Position numbers and translations under genes: made by a program | The notes under the pieces: model-generated | Seen by the model: the letters and a program-made list of their open reading frames with translations, nothing else | Told to the model about the DNA's origin: nothing | Databases searched by the model: none | Assembly: GCA_016182965.1 (NCBI GenBank) | Contig: JACPFM010000118.1 | Span: 1-47,984, forward strand | Source: Deltaproteobacteria bacterium | GTDB taxonomy: Bacteria > Myxococcota_A > Polyangia > Polyangiales > JADJMO01 | Reading direction: 5' to 3' | DNA: 47,984 nucleotides | Shown: piece after piece, positions 30,172 to 38,119 of the stretch | How positions within the stretch are numbered: position 1 is the stretch's first letter | Layout: every line of letters starts with the position of its first letter

Positions 30172-31029
30172 TCACCGGGCGGGCGGCGCGCAACCGTCGG
30201 CGGCCGAGCCAGCGCCTGGCCAGGTGACGAGCGCCGTCGGTCCGACGTCGGCCACCTTCCAGGTCTCGCCCTCACGCTCGCACGTTCGCCCGAGGGCGTC
30301 GCGAACGCGCGCGATGCCGGCGTGGTCGGGTGCGACGCCGACGCGGAGCGCGAGCTCGCGCAGATCGTCTTCGTCGTCGCCGAACACGAGGGGTCGTCCC
30401 GTTCCCTCCACGATGGTCAACGACGCCTGCAGGCCGAGCTGGTGGAGCACGGCGAGCGCCTCGAGCGCCGCGGGACGACGCGGCCGTCGCGTGCCGTGCA
30501 CCGCCTCGTGCACCTCGGCGAGCGCGTCGCTCGGGGCACGCAGCTTCAAGAGGAGCGCGCAGATCCGGCGCGCCGCCGCGGTCATCGCCTCGAGGAACCC
30601 GACGATCTCGACGATTCCATAGACCACGTGCGCCGAGTAGACGACGTCGGCCGCCGGCCTCTCGGGGAGCGGCCAGCTCTCGCCGCGCACCTCGACGTTG
30701 CGCAGTCCCTCCTCCTCGACCCGGGAGACGAGCCGTTGCCGCATGGCCGGCGAGGGCTCGAGCGCGATCACCCGCGCACAGCGACGCGAGAGCGGCACCG
30801 CGTGGCGACCGGTGCCCGCGCCGATGTCGAGCGCGACGTCCTCGGGTCTCGTGACGAGCGCGAGCCCCTCGATCGTCCCGCCGTCGCCGGCGGCCGTGCG
30901 GCTCATCCGGTCGAATCGCGCCGCGCGATCGCGCCACCGATCGGAAGGTCGATCGCCCTCGGCCTCGGCCGCGGCGGCGAGCTCGGAAAAGCGGCTCACC
31001 CAGTCCACGTCGCCGATCCGCACCCGCAT
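30172..31029 (-). CDS. class I SAM-dependent methyltransferase
   Basis: A 285-residue cytoplasmic methyltransferase. Motif I is LDIGAGTGRHAVPLSRR and the acidic end of strand 2 is VIALEPSPAM; motif II is ADVVYSAHVVYGI. The N-terminus (WVSRFSELAAAAEAEGDRPSDRWRDRAARFDRMSR) is like small-molecule methyltransferases of the Methyltransf_11/25 group. The substrate is unknown. Its ATG shares one base with the TGA of the upstream NTPase gene (TGATG), so the two are coupled. The C-terminal part has no obvious extra domain. Confidence 0.85.
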   Translation of the reverse strand: MRVRIGDVDWVSRFSELAAAAEAEGDRPSDRWRDRAARFDRMSRTAAGDGGTIEGLALVTRPEDVALDIGAGTGRHAVPLSRRCARVIALEPSPAMRQRLVSRVEEEGLRNVEVRGESWPLPERPAADVVYSAHVVYGIVEIVGFLEAMTAAARRICALLLKLRAPSDALAEVHEAVHGTRRPRRPAALEALAVLHQLGLQASLTIVEGTGRPLVFGDDEDDLRELALRVGVAPDHAGIARVRDALGRTCEREGETWKVADVGPTALVTWPGAGSAADGCAPPAR

Positions 31030-31613
31030 CACTTCTCCCCGGAGACCGCGGCGGCGAGCTCCGCGACGAAGCGCGCGACGTCGGCGCCCGGCCCGAGCTC
31101 GAGCGACGCGACCGGCTCGTCGAGCGCGAAGCGCTCCATCACCGCGAAGAGCTGATCGGCGCGCACCGACAGCAGGGGCAGCGCGGGCCCGGCCAGCGCG
31201 GCGACCACCGCGTCGTGGTGCCCGCCGCGCGCGACCTCGAGCTTGCTGACCTCGTCGACGACGACGATCTGGCACGCCTGCGCGTCGCGCTCGACCCAGG
31301 CGCGCGCCTCGGCCAGCGCCGACGCGTCGAACGAGAACGAGCAGACGAGCTGCGCGTCTTCCCGCGCGTCGTCGCCGGCGCGCGCCTTGCGGGCGACGGT
31401 CGCGCGCGCGTCGCCCGCGACCTCGCGCGCGACGTAGCCTTCGCGGTGATCGTCGGGACCTTCTTCGGCGCCTCGCCCGTCCGACCGCGAGAGGCCCTCC
31501 TGCAGCACCCCTCCGACCGCGACGCCCCGCGCGCGCAGCCGCGCGACCACCTCGAGGAGGCACGTCGCCTTGCCGGTCCCCTTGGACCCCGAGAGCAGCG
31601 CCCATCGATTCAT
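31029..31613 (-). CDS. P-loop NTPase, THEP1/DUF2478-like
   Basis: A 194-residue NTPase. Walker A is GSKGTGKAT (9-17), in which Ala replaces the Ser/Thr that normally follows Lys. Walker B is IVVVDEVSKLEV, with the acidic pair. The size, the early P-loop, the RLRARGVAVGGVLQEG strand and the Walker B followed by Lys-Leu-Glu are those of THEP1 nucleoside-triphosphatases and DUF2478 proteins. The start has AGGAG 6 nt upstream; a longer frame exists but is shadow. It diverges from the zinc-ribbon gene across a region with a 14-bp palindrome. Function beyond NTP binding is unknown. Confidence 0.78.
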   Translation of the reverse strand: MNRWALLSGSKGTGKATCLLEVVARLRARGVAVGGVLQEGLSRSDGRGAEEGPDDHREGYVAREVAGDARATVARKARAGDDAREDAQLVCSFSFDASALAEARAWVERDAQACQIVVVDEVSKLEVARGGHHDAVVAALAGPALPLLSVRADQLFAVMERFALDEPVASLELGPGADVARFVAELAAAVSGEK

Positions 31614-31672
31614 CGGATCTCCTGGCCTCGACGATAGCTCGGGGCGCGACGGCGCACGGCGGCTTCGCAGTC

Positions 31673-31706
31673 TACCTGGCCAGGTACACCTTCGAACACC
31701 TACCTG
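31673..31706. promoter_or_regulatory. palindromic operator-like site
   Basis: A perfect 14-bp palindrome TACCTGGCCAGGTA (31673-31686) is followed by another TACCTG half-site at 31701-31706. The half-sites AGGTA...TACCT flank TTCGAA. It lies between the NTPase gene (minus) and the zinc-ribbon and R-M-like genes (plus), a typical place for a dimeric repressor or a controller protein. Confidence 0.5.
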
Positions 31707-31725
31707 ACGAGTCGTCCTTGACGAC

Positions 31726-31929
31726 GTGCGCTGCGGAAGTGACCATGCGCCCGTGGCTGCGGTGGTCCTTCGCGTGGCCGGCTTTCGCTGCGAGCGGTGC
31801 GCGCACGAGTGGATCCCTCGACAACCGAGGAACCTCCCGCCCGTCCGCGGCAAGAAGGACGTCCCCAAGCCGCGCATCTGCCCCCGCTGCAAGTCGGCCT
31901 GGTGGGACACGCCACGGCGGGTCAAGTGA
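31726..31929 (+). CDS. small zinc-ribbon (rubredoxin-like) protein
   Basis: About 67 residues. The core GFRCERCAHEWIPR...KPRICPRCKSAWWDTPRRVK has two CxxC knuckles and the typical CPxCKSxxWxxPR end of a widespread family of small bacterial and archaeal zinc ribbons. The exact start is uncertain: GTG at 31726 or an in-frame GTG later (before VAAVVLRVAGF) would both keep the core. It precedes the R-M-like pair by about 60 nt on the same strand. Function unknown; it may be a nucleic-acid-binding or regulatory partner. Confidence 0.68.
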   Translation: MRCGSDHAPVAAVVLRVAGFRCERCAHEWIPRQPRNLPPVRGKKDVPKPRICPRCKSAWWDTPRRVK

Positions 31930-31990
31930 GGTTCTCGTGCCGAAGCGTGTCGACGATCTGCGTGGTCACCGAGGAAGCGAGGGCTCGACG

Positions 31991-33043
31991 ATGAGCGAGC
32001 CGTTGCGCGCCCGGTCGACGAGCACCGTCGGCCGCGGCAAGGCCGTGGTGCTCGCCTCGAAGCCGTCGTCGGCGCAGTTCTCCGACAAGCACGTCTCGCT
32101 GCACTTCGGCGACGCGCTCGCGCACTACGCGGCGTGGCCGAGCCCGAGCGCGATCATCTCCGACGGCGCGTACGGCGTCCTCGGCTTCGACGGCGACACG
32201 TCCGATCACCTCGACGTGCCGAGGTGGTACGAGCCGCACGTCAAGGCGTGGTCGGAGCACGCGACGGCGAAGACCACCCTCTGGTTCTGGAACTCCGAGA
32301 TCGGGTGGGCCGCCGCCCATCCGGTGCTCGAGAGACACGGCTTCCGCTACGTCAACGCCAACGTGTGGAACAAGGGGAAGGGCCACATCGCCGGCAACGT
32401 GAACACCACGAAGATCCGCCGCTTCCCCGTCGTCACCGAGCTCTGCGTGCAGTACGTGTTCGAGGCGAAGGTCGACGGCAAGCCGCTCAAGCGCTGGCTC
32501 GTCGAGGAGTGGAAGCGCACCGGCATGCCGATGAAGCGCGCCAACGAGGCGTGCGGCGTGAAGGACGCGGCGACCCGCAAGTACTTCGACCAGGGGCACC
32601 TCTGGTACTTCCCGCCGGCCGACGTCATGCAGAAGCTCTGCGACTATGCGAACCGGCACGGCGATCCCAAGGGCCGTCCGTACTTCTCGCTCGACGGCTC
32701 CCGCCCCGTCTCCGAGCTCGAGTGGCGCGCGATGCGCGCGCACTTCGACTGCCCGCACGGCGTGACCAACGTGTGGGATCGCGCCGCCGTCCGCGGCAAC
32801 GAGCGCGTGAAGACCGACGGCGGCCGCGCCGTCCACCTGAACCAGAAGCCGCTCGACCTGATGAGCCGGATCATCGAGGCGTCGACCCGCAAGGGCGAGG
32901 TGATCTGGGAGCCGTTCGGCGGCCTGTTCACCGCGGCGCTCGCCGCGCGTCAGCTGCGCCGGCGCGCGTACGCCGCCGAGATCGACTCGACCTACTTCCA
33001 GTACGGCATCAAGCGCTTCTCCGAGCCGGAGCCGCAGGGGTAG
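31991..33043 (+). CDS. DNA methyltransferase of an R-M-like pair (DGAY motif)
   Basis: A 350-residue protein. Motif IV is ISDGAYGVLGFDGD (about residue 56), with DGAY in place of DPPY, followed by WYEPHVKAWSEHA, TTLWFWNSEIGWA, VWNKGKGHIAGNVNTTKIRRFPVVTELCVQYV, a long central target-recognition part and HLNQKPLDLMSRII. SAM-binding motif I is VIWEPFGGLFTAALAA near residue 306. Motif order is that of beta-class amino-methyltransferases. I recognise the family from type II-like modification genes in other bacteria. Start ATG 31991. The gene at 33049 follows after 5 nt and is probably its partner. Confidence 0.82.
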   Translation: MSEPLRARSTSTVGRGKAVVLASKPSSAQFSDKHVSLHFGDALAHYAAWPSPSAIISDGAYGVLGFDGDTSDHLDVPRWYEPHVKAWSEHATAKTTLWFWNSEIGWAAAHPVLERHGFRYVNANVWNKGKGHIAGNVNTTKIRRFPVVTELCVQYVFEAKVDGKPLKRWLVEEWKRTGMPMKRANEACGVKDAATRKYFDQGHLWYFPPADVMQKLCDYANRHGDPKGRPYFSLDGSRPVSELEWRAMRAHFDCPHGVTNVWDRAAVRGNERVKTDGGRAVHLNQKPLDLMSRIIEASTRKGEVIWEPFGGLFTAALAARQLRRRAYAAEIDSTYFQYGIKRFSEPEPQG

Positions 33044-33048
33044 CGCCC

Positions 33049-33891
33049 TTGACCGAGCACGGCGAATCGCCTCTGCTCGCGTCGATGTCGTCGAGCACCC
33101 CGACGGAGCCCGTCGAGTCCGGGCCGCCGGAGACGTGGCCGCACCACGACCTTCGCGCGCGCATCGTCGACGCGCTGGCGGTGATGCCCGCCTACTTCAA
33201 GCCCGAGACGCACATCGAGGGCATCAACGCGCTCGACCTGCACACGCTCAACAGCGTGCTCGGCGCGACGATCGAGGACCAGGCGGTCGCCACCCTGAAC
33301 TCGATGCGCGCGGTGTGGGATCCCGACAAGAGGTACAGCCTCTACACGTTCGTGCGGCAGGCGCAGACGTTCCCCGACGTGCTCCTGCGTCGCGCGCCGG
33401 GCGCCACCGCCGCCGCCGCTGCCGACGACATCCTGCTCGGCATCGAGCTCAAGGGGTGGTTCGTCCTCGCGAAGGAGGGCATGCCGAACTTCCGCTTCGC
33501 GGTGACCCCGGCGGCGTGCGCGCCGGCCGACCTGCTCGTCGTGGTGCCGTGGGCGCTGTCGCAGGTCATCAGCGGGCGGCCGATCATGTTCTCGCCGTAC
33601 ACGCGGAGCGCGCGCTACGCGGCGGAGCGCCGGAACCACTGGTGGGAGCACCAGCGCAAGGCGAAGGGGATCACGACCATCACCAGGCCGGCCGGCGCGA
33701 GGCCGTACCCGAGCAAGGCCGACCGCATCGACGATCAGGCCGACGCCGACGGCGGCGGCAACTTCGGGCGCTTCGCGCGCACCGGCTTGATGGACGAGTA
33801 CATCGGCCAGATCCACGCGCTGTCGCTGTGCGGCGTGCCCATCCAGGCGTGGCTGAAGTTCTTCCAGGCGCTCGGGGGGCGCGAGGACTAG
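33049..33891 (+). CDS. putative restriction endonuclease partner (PD-(D/E)xK-like)
   Basis: 280 residues from TTG 33049, which has AGGGG 8 nt upstream and lies 5 nt after the methyltransferase stop; an in-frame ATG at 33085 gives 268. No named domain is recognised. The central strand pair DDILLGIELKGWFVLAKEG (Glu133-Leu-Lys135) fits the Asp...ExK core of PD-(D/E)xK nucleases, and is followed by FRFAVTPAACAPADLLVVVPWALS and the conserved-looking PYTRSARYAAERRNHWWEHQR. Helical N-terminus, with VLGATIEDQAVATLNSMR. Position after a methyltransferase of R-M type suggests that it is the cognate endonuclease, which is an inference. Recognition site unknown. Confidence 0.65.
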   Translation: MTEHGESPLLASMSSSTPTEPVESGPPETWPHHDLRARIVDALAVMPAYFKPETHIEGINALDLHTLNSVLGATIEDQAVATLNSMRAVWDPDKRYSLYTFVRQAQTFPDVLLRRAPGATAAAAADDILLGIELKGWFVLAKEGMPNFRFAVTPAACAPADLLVVVPWALSQVISGRPIMFSPYTRSARYAAERRNHWWEHQRKAKGITTITRPAGARPYPSKADRIDDQADADGGGNFGRFARTGLMDEYIGQIHALSLCGVPIQAWLKFFQALGGRED

Positions 33892-33900
33892 ACAATCGGG

Positions 33901-33987
33901 CGGAGGAGAAGGGATTCGAACCCCTGGACGACTTGCGCCGTCGGCGGTTTTCAAAACCGCTGCCTTCGACCACTCGGCCACTCCTCC
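33901..33987 (-). tRNA. tRNA-Ser (anticodon UGA)
   Basis: An 87-nt class II tRNA. Acceptor GGAGGAG/CTCCTCC with discriminator G. Anticodon arm GCGGT-TTTGAAA-ACCGC carries TGA, the long variable arm follows and the T arm has GGTTCGAATCC. No encoded CCA. It reads UCA and other UCN codons. It lies 59 nt downstream of kup on the same strand and 9 nt from the end of the convergent nuclease-like gene. Confidence 0.95.
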
Positions 33988-34046
33988 GGAGACCCGATCC
34001 CTTTAGCCCGTGATGAGCCGGTGCGTCGAGCCCCAGAGGCGGGCGG

Positions 34047-36002
34047 TCACAGCTCGATCTGGGTGCCGAGCTCGACGACGCGGTTCGGGGGGATGTGGAA
34101 GAAGGCGTTCGCCGGGCGCGCGTTGCGGCTCATGAACGCGAAGAGGACCTTCCGCCAGCGCGCCATGCCCTTCTTGTCGCCGATGAGGAGCGTCTCGCGG
34201 CCGAGGAAGTAGCTCGTGTCGTGGCGACGGGTCTGCAGGCCGCGCTCCTCGCAGAGGTCGAGGATCTCGAGGACGTTCGGCGTCTCCATGAACCCGTACT
34301 GCGCGCGCACGCGGAAGAAGCCGTGGCCGAGGTCCTCGATCTCGGTGAGGAGCTCGTCGCGCGCGACCTCGGGCACGTGCTGCGTCGCGATGGAGAGCAG
34401 CAGCACCTGCTCGTGCAACGTCTTGTTGTGCTTGAAGTAGTGCAGCAGCACCGGCGGCGCGCCCTCGGGGTTCGAGGTCATGTACACCGCGGTGCCCGGC
34501 ACGCGCGGCGGCTGCGTCGCCGCGAGATCGGCCATGAACACGTCGAGCGGCAGGGTGTGCGCGAGGAACTCGTCGCGGAGCAGCTCGCGGCCGCGGTGCC
34601 AGGTGACCATCAACAGGTACATGCCGGCGCCCACGGCGAGCGGGAACCAGCCGCCCTCGGCGATCTTGTGCACGTTGGCGCCGAAGAACGAGAGATCGAG
34701 CGCGAGGAACAGGGCGACGAGCGCGCCGGCCTTCATCGGGCTCCAGCCCCAGCGCCGCGCGACGCCGTAGAAGAGCACGCTGGTGATGGCCATCGTCCCG
34801 GTCACCGCGATGCCGTACGCGGACGCGAAGCGGCTCGAGTCCTTGAACCCGATGACCAGCGCGATGCAGCCGACCATCAGCGCGTAGTTCACCTCCGGCA
34901 CGTAGATCTGCCCCTCGGCCTTGCCGGAGGTGTGCTTGATGGTGACGCGCGGCCAGTACCCGAGCTGCACCGCCTGCTGGGTGAGCGAGAACGCGCCGGA
35001 GATGAGCGCCTGCGAGGCGACGATCGCGGCGACGGTGGCGATCCCGATGAGGCCCCAGCGCGCCGGGCCGTGGACCATCTCGTAGAACGGGTTCTCGACG
35101 GCGCCCTTCGAGAGCAGGAGCGCGCCCTGACCGAAGTAGTTCAAGAGCAGCGCGGGGAAGGCGACCGCGAACCACGCGAGGCGGATCGGCCTGCGGCCGA
35201 AGTGGCCCATGTCCGCGTACAGCGCCTCGCCGCCCGTCACGCAGAGGAAGACGAAGCCGAGGACGAGGAAGCCGTGGAGGTGGTGGGCGGCGAAGAAGCG
35301 CGCGGCGTGGCGCGGATCGACGGCGACGAGGACCTCGGGTCTCTTCGCGATCCAGTACGCGCCCATGGCACCGATGGTGACGAACCACACGAGGATCGCC
35401 GGCCCGAAGACGGCGCCGACGCGCGCGGTCCCCGCCCGCTGCGCGAGGAACAGCCCGACGAGGACGACGATCGTGACCGCCATGATCACGGGCTTGGTGA
35501 AGAAGCTCGCCGTGGTGCCGAGCCCCTCCATCGCGCCGAGCACGGAGATGGCCGGCGTGATCACGCCGTCGCCGTAGAGCAGGGCCGTCCCGAACAGGCC
35601 GAGCGCGACGTAGACCGCCATCGAGCGACGGCCGGGCTTCGCCTTCAGGAGCGCGAGCAGCGCGAGGATGCCGCCCTCGCCGCGGTTGTCGGCGCGCATG
35701 ATGAAGCCGAGATACTTGACGACGATCACCAGCGTCAGCGACCAGAAGAAGAGCGACTCGATGCCGAGCACGTTCTCGCGCGTGACGGCGACGCCGTGCG
35801 GCAGCGTGAAGCACTCGCGCATCGCGTACAGCGGAGACGTGCCGATGTCGCCGTAGACGACGCCGAGCGCGGCGAGCGCGAGCTTGGCGAGATCGCTCCG
35901 GCTCTCGATCTTGGGCGCGTGCGAGACCTCGCCGCCGTGCGGCGGCCTCGGATGCAACGCACCAGCCGCCGAGCTCCCGGGGTCACCGACATCGACGGCC
36001 AT
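34047..36002 (-). CDS. kup: Kup-type potassium uptake permease
   Basis: A 651-residue inner-membrane K+/H+ symporter. The N-terminal signature LALAALGVVYGDIGTSPLYAM is followed by about 12 transmembrane segments (for example LTLVIVVKYLGFIMRADNRGEGGI, GDGVITPAISVLGAMEG, GGEALYADMGHFG) and a cytoplasmic C-terminal domain from about residue 490. The length matches the family. The ATG at 36002 gives a 39-residue leader before the first helix; the frame is open further up but runs into kdpE. It is 65 nt downstream of kdpE on the same strand, so the two-component genes upstream probably control or share its transcript. Confidence 0.95.
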   Translation of the reverse strand: MAVDVGDPGSSAAGALHPRPPHGGEVSHAPKIESRSDLAKLALAALGVVYGDIGTSPLYAMRECFTLPHGVAVTRENVLGIESLFFWSLTLVIVVKYLGFIMRADNRGEGGILALLALLKAKPGRRSMAVYVALGLFGTALLYGDGVITPAISVLGAMEGLGTTASFFTKPVIMAVTIVVLVGLFLAQRAGTARVGAVFGPAILVWFVTIGAMGAYWIAKRPEVLVAVDPRHAARFFAAHHLHGFLVLGFVFLCVTGGEALYADMGHFGRRPIRLAWFAVAFPALLLNYFGQGALLLSKGAVENPFYEMVHGPARWGLIGIATVAAIVASQALISGAFSLTQQAVQLGYWPRVTIKHTSGKAEGQIYVPEVNYALMVGCIALVIGFKDSSRFASAYGIAVTGTMAITSVLFYGVARRWGWSPMKAGALVALFLALDLSFFGANVHKIAEGGWFPLAVGAGMYLLMVTWHRGRELLRDEFLAHTLPLDVFMADLAATQPPRVPGTAVYMTSNPEGAPPVLLHYFKHNKTLHEQVLLLSIATQHVPEVARDELLTEIEDLGHGFFRVRAQYGFMETPNVLEILDLCEERGLQTRRHDTSYFLGRETLLIGDKKGMARWRKVLFAFMSRNARPANAFFHIPPNRVVELGTQIEL

Positions 36003-36067
36003 TCGCGCAGAACTTTCGTTCGTGCCACCGCGCCGGCAAGCACGACGCAGCATGCGCAGGCCTTTAT

Positions 36068-36799
36068 TTATGTTTCCTTGATGGGCCCTCGTGACGCGTC
36101 GTCGCTGTCGACGCGCAGCCGGTAGCCGACGCCGGGCTCGGTGACGAGGTGGCGCGGACGAGCCGGATCGGCCTCGATCTTGTGGCGCAGCTGGGCCATG
36201 TACACGCGGAGGTACTGCGTCTGATCGACGTAGGTCGGTCCCCACACCTGCTCGAGCAGCTGGCGGTGGGTGAGGACCATCCCGGCGTTCCTACCGAGCG
36301 CGGCGAGCAGCTTGTACTCGATCGGCGTGAGGTGGACCTCACGGCCCGAGACGGTGACCACCCGCTTGGTGAAGTCGATCGAGACGTCGCCCATCGACAG
36401 TGTCGTCTCGGCCTCCTGCCCGACCCGCTCGGCGCGGCGCAGCGCCACCCGCAGTCGCGCGAGCAGCTCGCCGGTGCCGAAGGGCTTGGTCAGGTAGTCG
36501 TCGGCGCCGCCGTCGAGCGCGTCGATCTTGTCCTGCTCCTGCCCGCGCGCGGAGATCACCACGATCGGCGCGGCGCTCCACTCCCGCAGCGCGCGGATGA
36601 CCTCGCCGCCGGGACGATCGGGCAGACCGAGATCGAGGATCACCAGATCGGGGTTGTAGGCCTTCGCCTGCCGCATCGCCTCGGCGGCGGTGGCCGTCTC
36701 GACGAGGCGGTAGCCGTGCGCGGTGAGCGAGGCGCGGAGGAAGCGCCGCATGTGCGCCTCGTCCTCCACGAGCAGCACGAGCGGCCCGGTGCGCGTCAC
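36068..36799 (-). CDS. kdpE: KdpE-type OmpR-family response regulator
   Basis: A 243-residue regulator. The receiver has acidic VEDEA, phosphoacceptor Asp in VILDLGLPDRPGGE and Lys in TKPFGTGELLARL. The winged-helix DNA-binding domain has LTPIEYKLLAALGRNAGMVLTHRQLLEQVWG and RVYMAQLRHKIEADPARPRHLVTEPGVGYRL, the latter close to E. coli KdpE. Its ATG overlaps the stop of the kinase gene (ATGA), so they are coupled. Normally KdpE activates kdpFABC; here the gene downstream is kup and no kdp ATPase gene is in the window. Confidence 0.92.
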   Translation of the reverse strand: MTRTGPLVLLVEDEAHMRRFLRASLTAHGYRLVETATAAEAMRQAKAYNPDLVILDLGLPDRPGGEVIRALREWSAAPIVVISARGQEQDKIDALDGGADDYLTKPFGTGELLARLRVALRRAERVGQEAETTLSMGDVSIDFTKRVVTVSGREVHLTPIEYKLLAALGRNAGMVLTHRQLLEQVWGPTYVDQTQYLRVYMAQLRHKIEADPARPRHLVTEPGVGYRLRVDSDDASRGPIKET

Positions 36800-37947
36800 G
36801 TGGTCACCTCGTCGTCTTCGACGGTCGGAGCCTCACCGACGATCGGTAGCGTGAAGCGGAAGCTCGCGCCACCGTCGGCGCTGGGCTCGACCCAGATGCG
36901 GCCGCCGTGCGCCGCGACGATGCCGCGGCAGATCGCGAGGCCGAGGCCGGCGCCGGAGACGTCGCTGCGCGCGCGGTGGAACTTCTCGAAGATGCTCGCG
37001 GCCTCCGTCTCGGGCACGCCCGGACCGCGATCGTCGACGGCGACCTCCACGGCGTCGCCCACGTCGCGCGCGGAGATCCGGATCGGGGTACCCTCCGGCG
37101 TGTAGCGCGCGGCGTTCTCCAGGAGGTTCACGAAGACCTGCTCGACGAGCGAGGCGTCGATCGGGACCATGCGCAGATCGGGCGGCAGCGAGACCGTCAC
37201 GTCGCGCGCGGCCAGCGCCTTGTCGGCCCTGCGCAGCGCGGTGCCGATCACCTCCTCGAGCGGCTGCCACTGACGACGCACCTGCAGCGCGCCGCCTTCG
37301 AGGCGGGTCATGTCGAGGAGGTTCTGCAGGCGGCGCTCGAGCGACTCCGCCTCCTCCAGGATCGTGTCGGTCAGCTCCCGCCGGACCGACGGCGGGATGC
37401 GCTCGTCGAGGAGCGTGCTCGCCGCGCCGGTCACCACGGCGAGCGGCGTGCGCAGATCGTGCGAGACCGAGCTGAGGAGCGCGCTGCGGATCTGCTCGCG
37501 CTCCATGCGCAGGCGCGCCTCGCGGCTCTCCTCCGCGAACAGCCGCGATCGCTCCGCGTGCTCGCGCACGCGCTGGGTGAGGCCGCTGATCACGCTGGCC
37601 ACGACCAGCATGACCCCGAAGGTCACCAGGTGCCCCGGATCGTCGACCGCGAAGGTGTAGTGCGGCGGGACGAAGAAGAAGTCGAAGCAGAGGACGCTCG
37701 CGATCGCGCACGTCAGCGACGGCAGGTAGCCGTAGCGCAACGAGACCACCACGACGCCCAGCAGGTAGACCATCACCACGTCGGCCAGCCGCTGCTGCCC
37801 GGGCAGGCCGCGCCCGATGAGGGTCGCGAGGACGACGCAGAGGACCGCCACGACGACGCCCTCGATGGAATTCGCGTCGCGGGCGGCCGCGACGACCGGG
37901 CCCTCGCCCTTCGGGCGCGCCCCGCTCGGCTGTCCGTGGTCGACCAT
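36796..37947 (-). CDS. short KdpD-like sensor histidine kinase lacking the N-terminal KdpD domain
   Basis: 383 residues from the ATG at 37947. Four hydrophobic segments (about 28-120) with the KdpD/DUF4118 signature RYGYLPSLTCAIASVLCFDFFFVPPHYTF are followed by a coiled segment, HisKA with His163 (SSVSHDLRTPL), and HATPase_c with N box VFVNLLENAARYTP, DDRGPGVP and GAGLGLAICRGIV. Full KdpD is about 890 residues and begins with a P-loop KdpD domain plus a USP domain; both are missing, and nothing upstream encodes them. The stop overlaps kdpE. Confidence 0.88.
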   Translation of the reverse strand: MVDHGQPSGARPKGEGPVVAAARDANSIEGVVVAVLCVVLATLIGRGLPGQQRLADVVMVYLLGVVVVSLRYGYLPSLTCAIASVLCFDFFFVPPHYTFAVDDPGHLVTFGVMLVVASVISGLTQRVREHAERSRLFAEESREARLRMEREQIRSALLSSVSHDLRTPLAVVTGAASTLLDERIPPSVRRELTDTILEEAESLERRLQNLLDMTRLEGGALQVRRQWQPLEEVIGTALRRADKALAARDVTVSLPPDLRMVPIDASLVEQVFVNLLENAARYTPEGTPIRISARDVGDAVEVAVDDRGPGVPETEAASIFEKFHRARSDVSGAGLGLAICRGIVAAHGGRIWVEPSADGGASFRFTLPIVGEAPTVEDDEVTT

Positions 37948-38039
37948 CGCTCCGGCGCCAGGGTGAGACGCCGCGGCGGCGGGGGAAAGCCCCGCGGCGT
38001 CCGGGCGGCGCGACCGCAGGGCCGCTCGGCGTCGATCCC

Positions 38040-38068
38040 TTGCCGACCGCGCGGGTGGGCGATAGGGT
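38040..38068 (+). promoter_or_regulatory. candidate rpoZ promoter
   Basis: TTGCCG (38040-38045), 17-nt spacer, TAGGGT (38063-38068), about 50 nt before the rpoZ ATG, which has AAGGAG upstream. A plausible sigma-70-type promoter for a GC-rich genome. Confidence 0.4.
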
Positions 38069-38119
38069 GCCCGGCCCGCCCGAGATCGGGCGTGATTTCG
38101 CGAAGAAGGAGCTTGGACG

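Noticed and set aside
28672..33987. Integrative element with att sites
   Set aside because: Only the universal T-arm core is shared between the two tRNAs and no integrase gene is seen, so it is kept as a weak finding, not a feature.
34047..37947. A complete Kdp potassium ATPase system
   Set aside because: No kdpF, A, B or C gene is present in the window; the transporter here is Kup.
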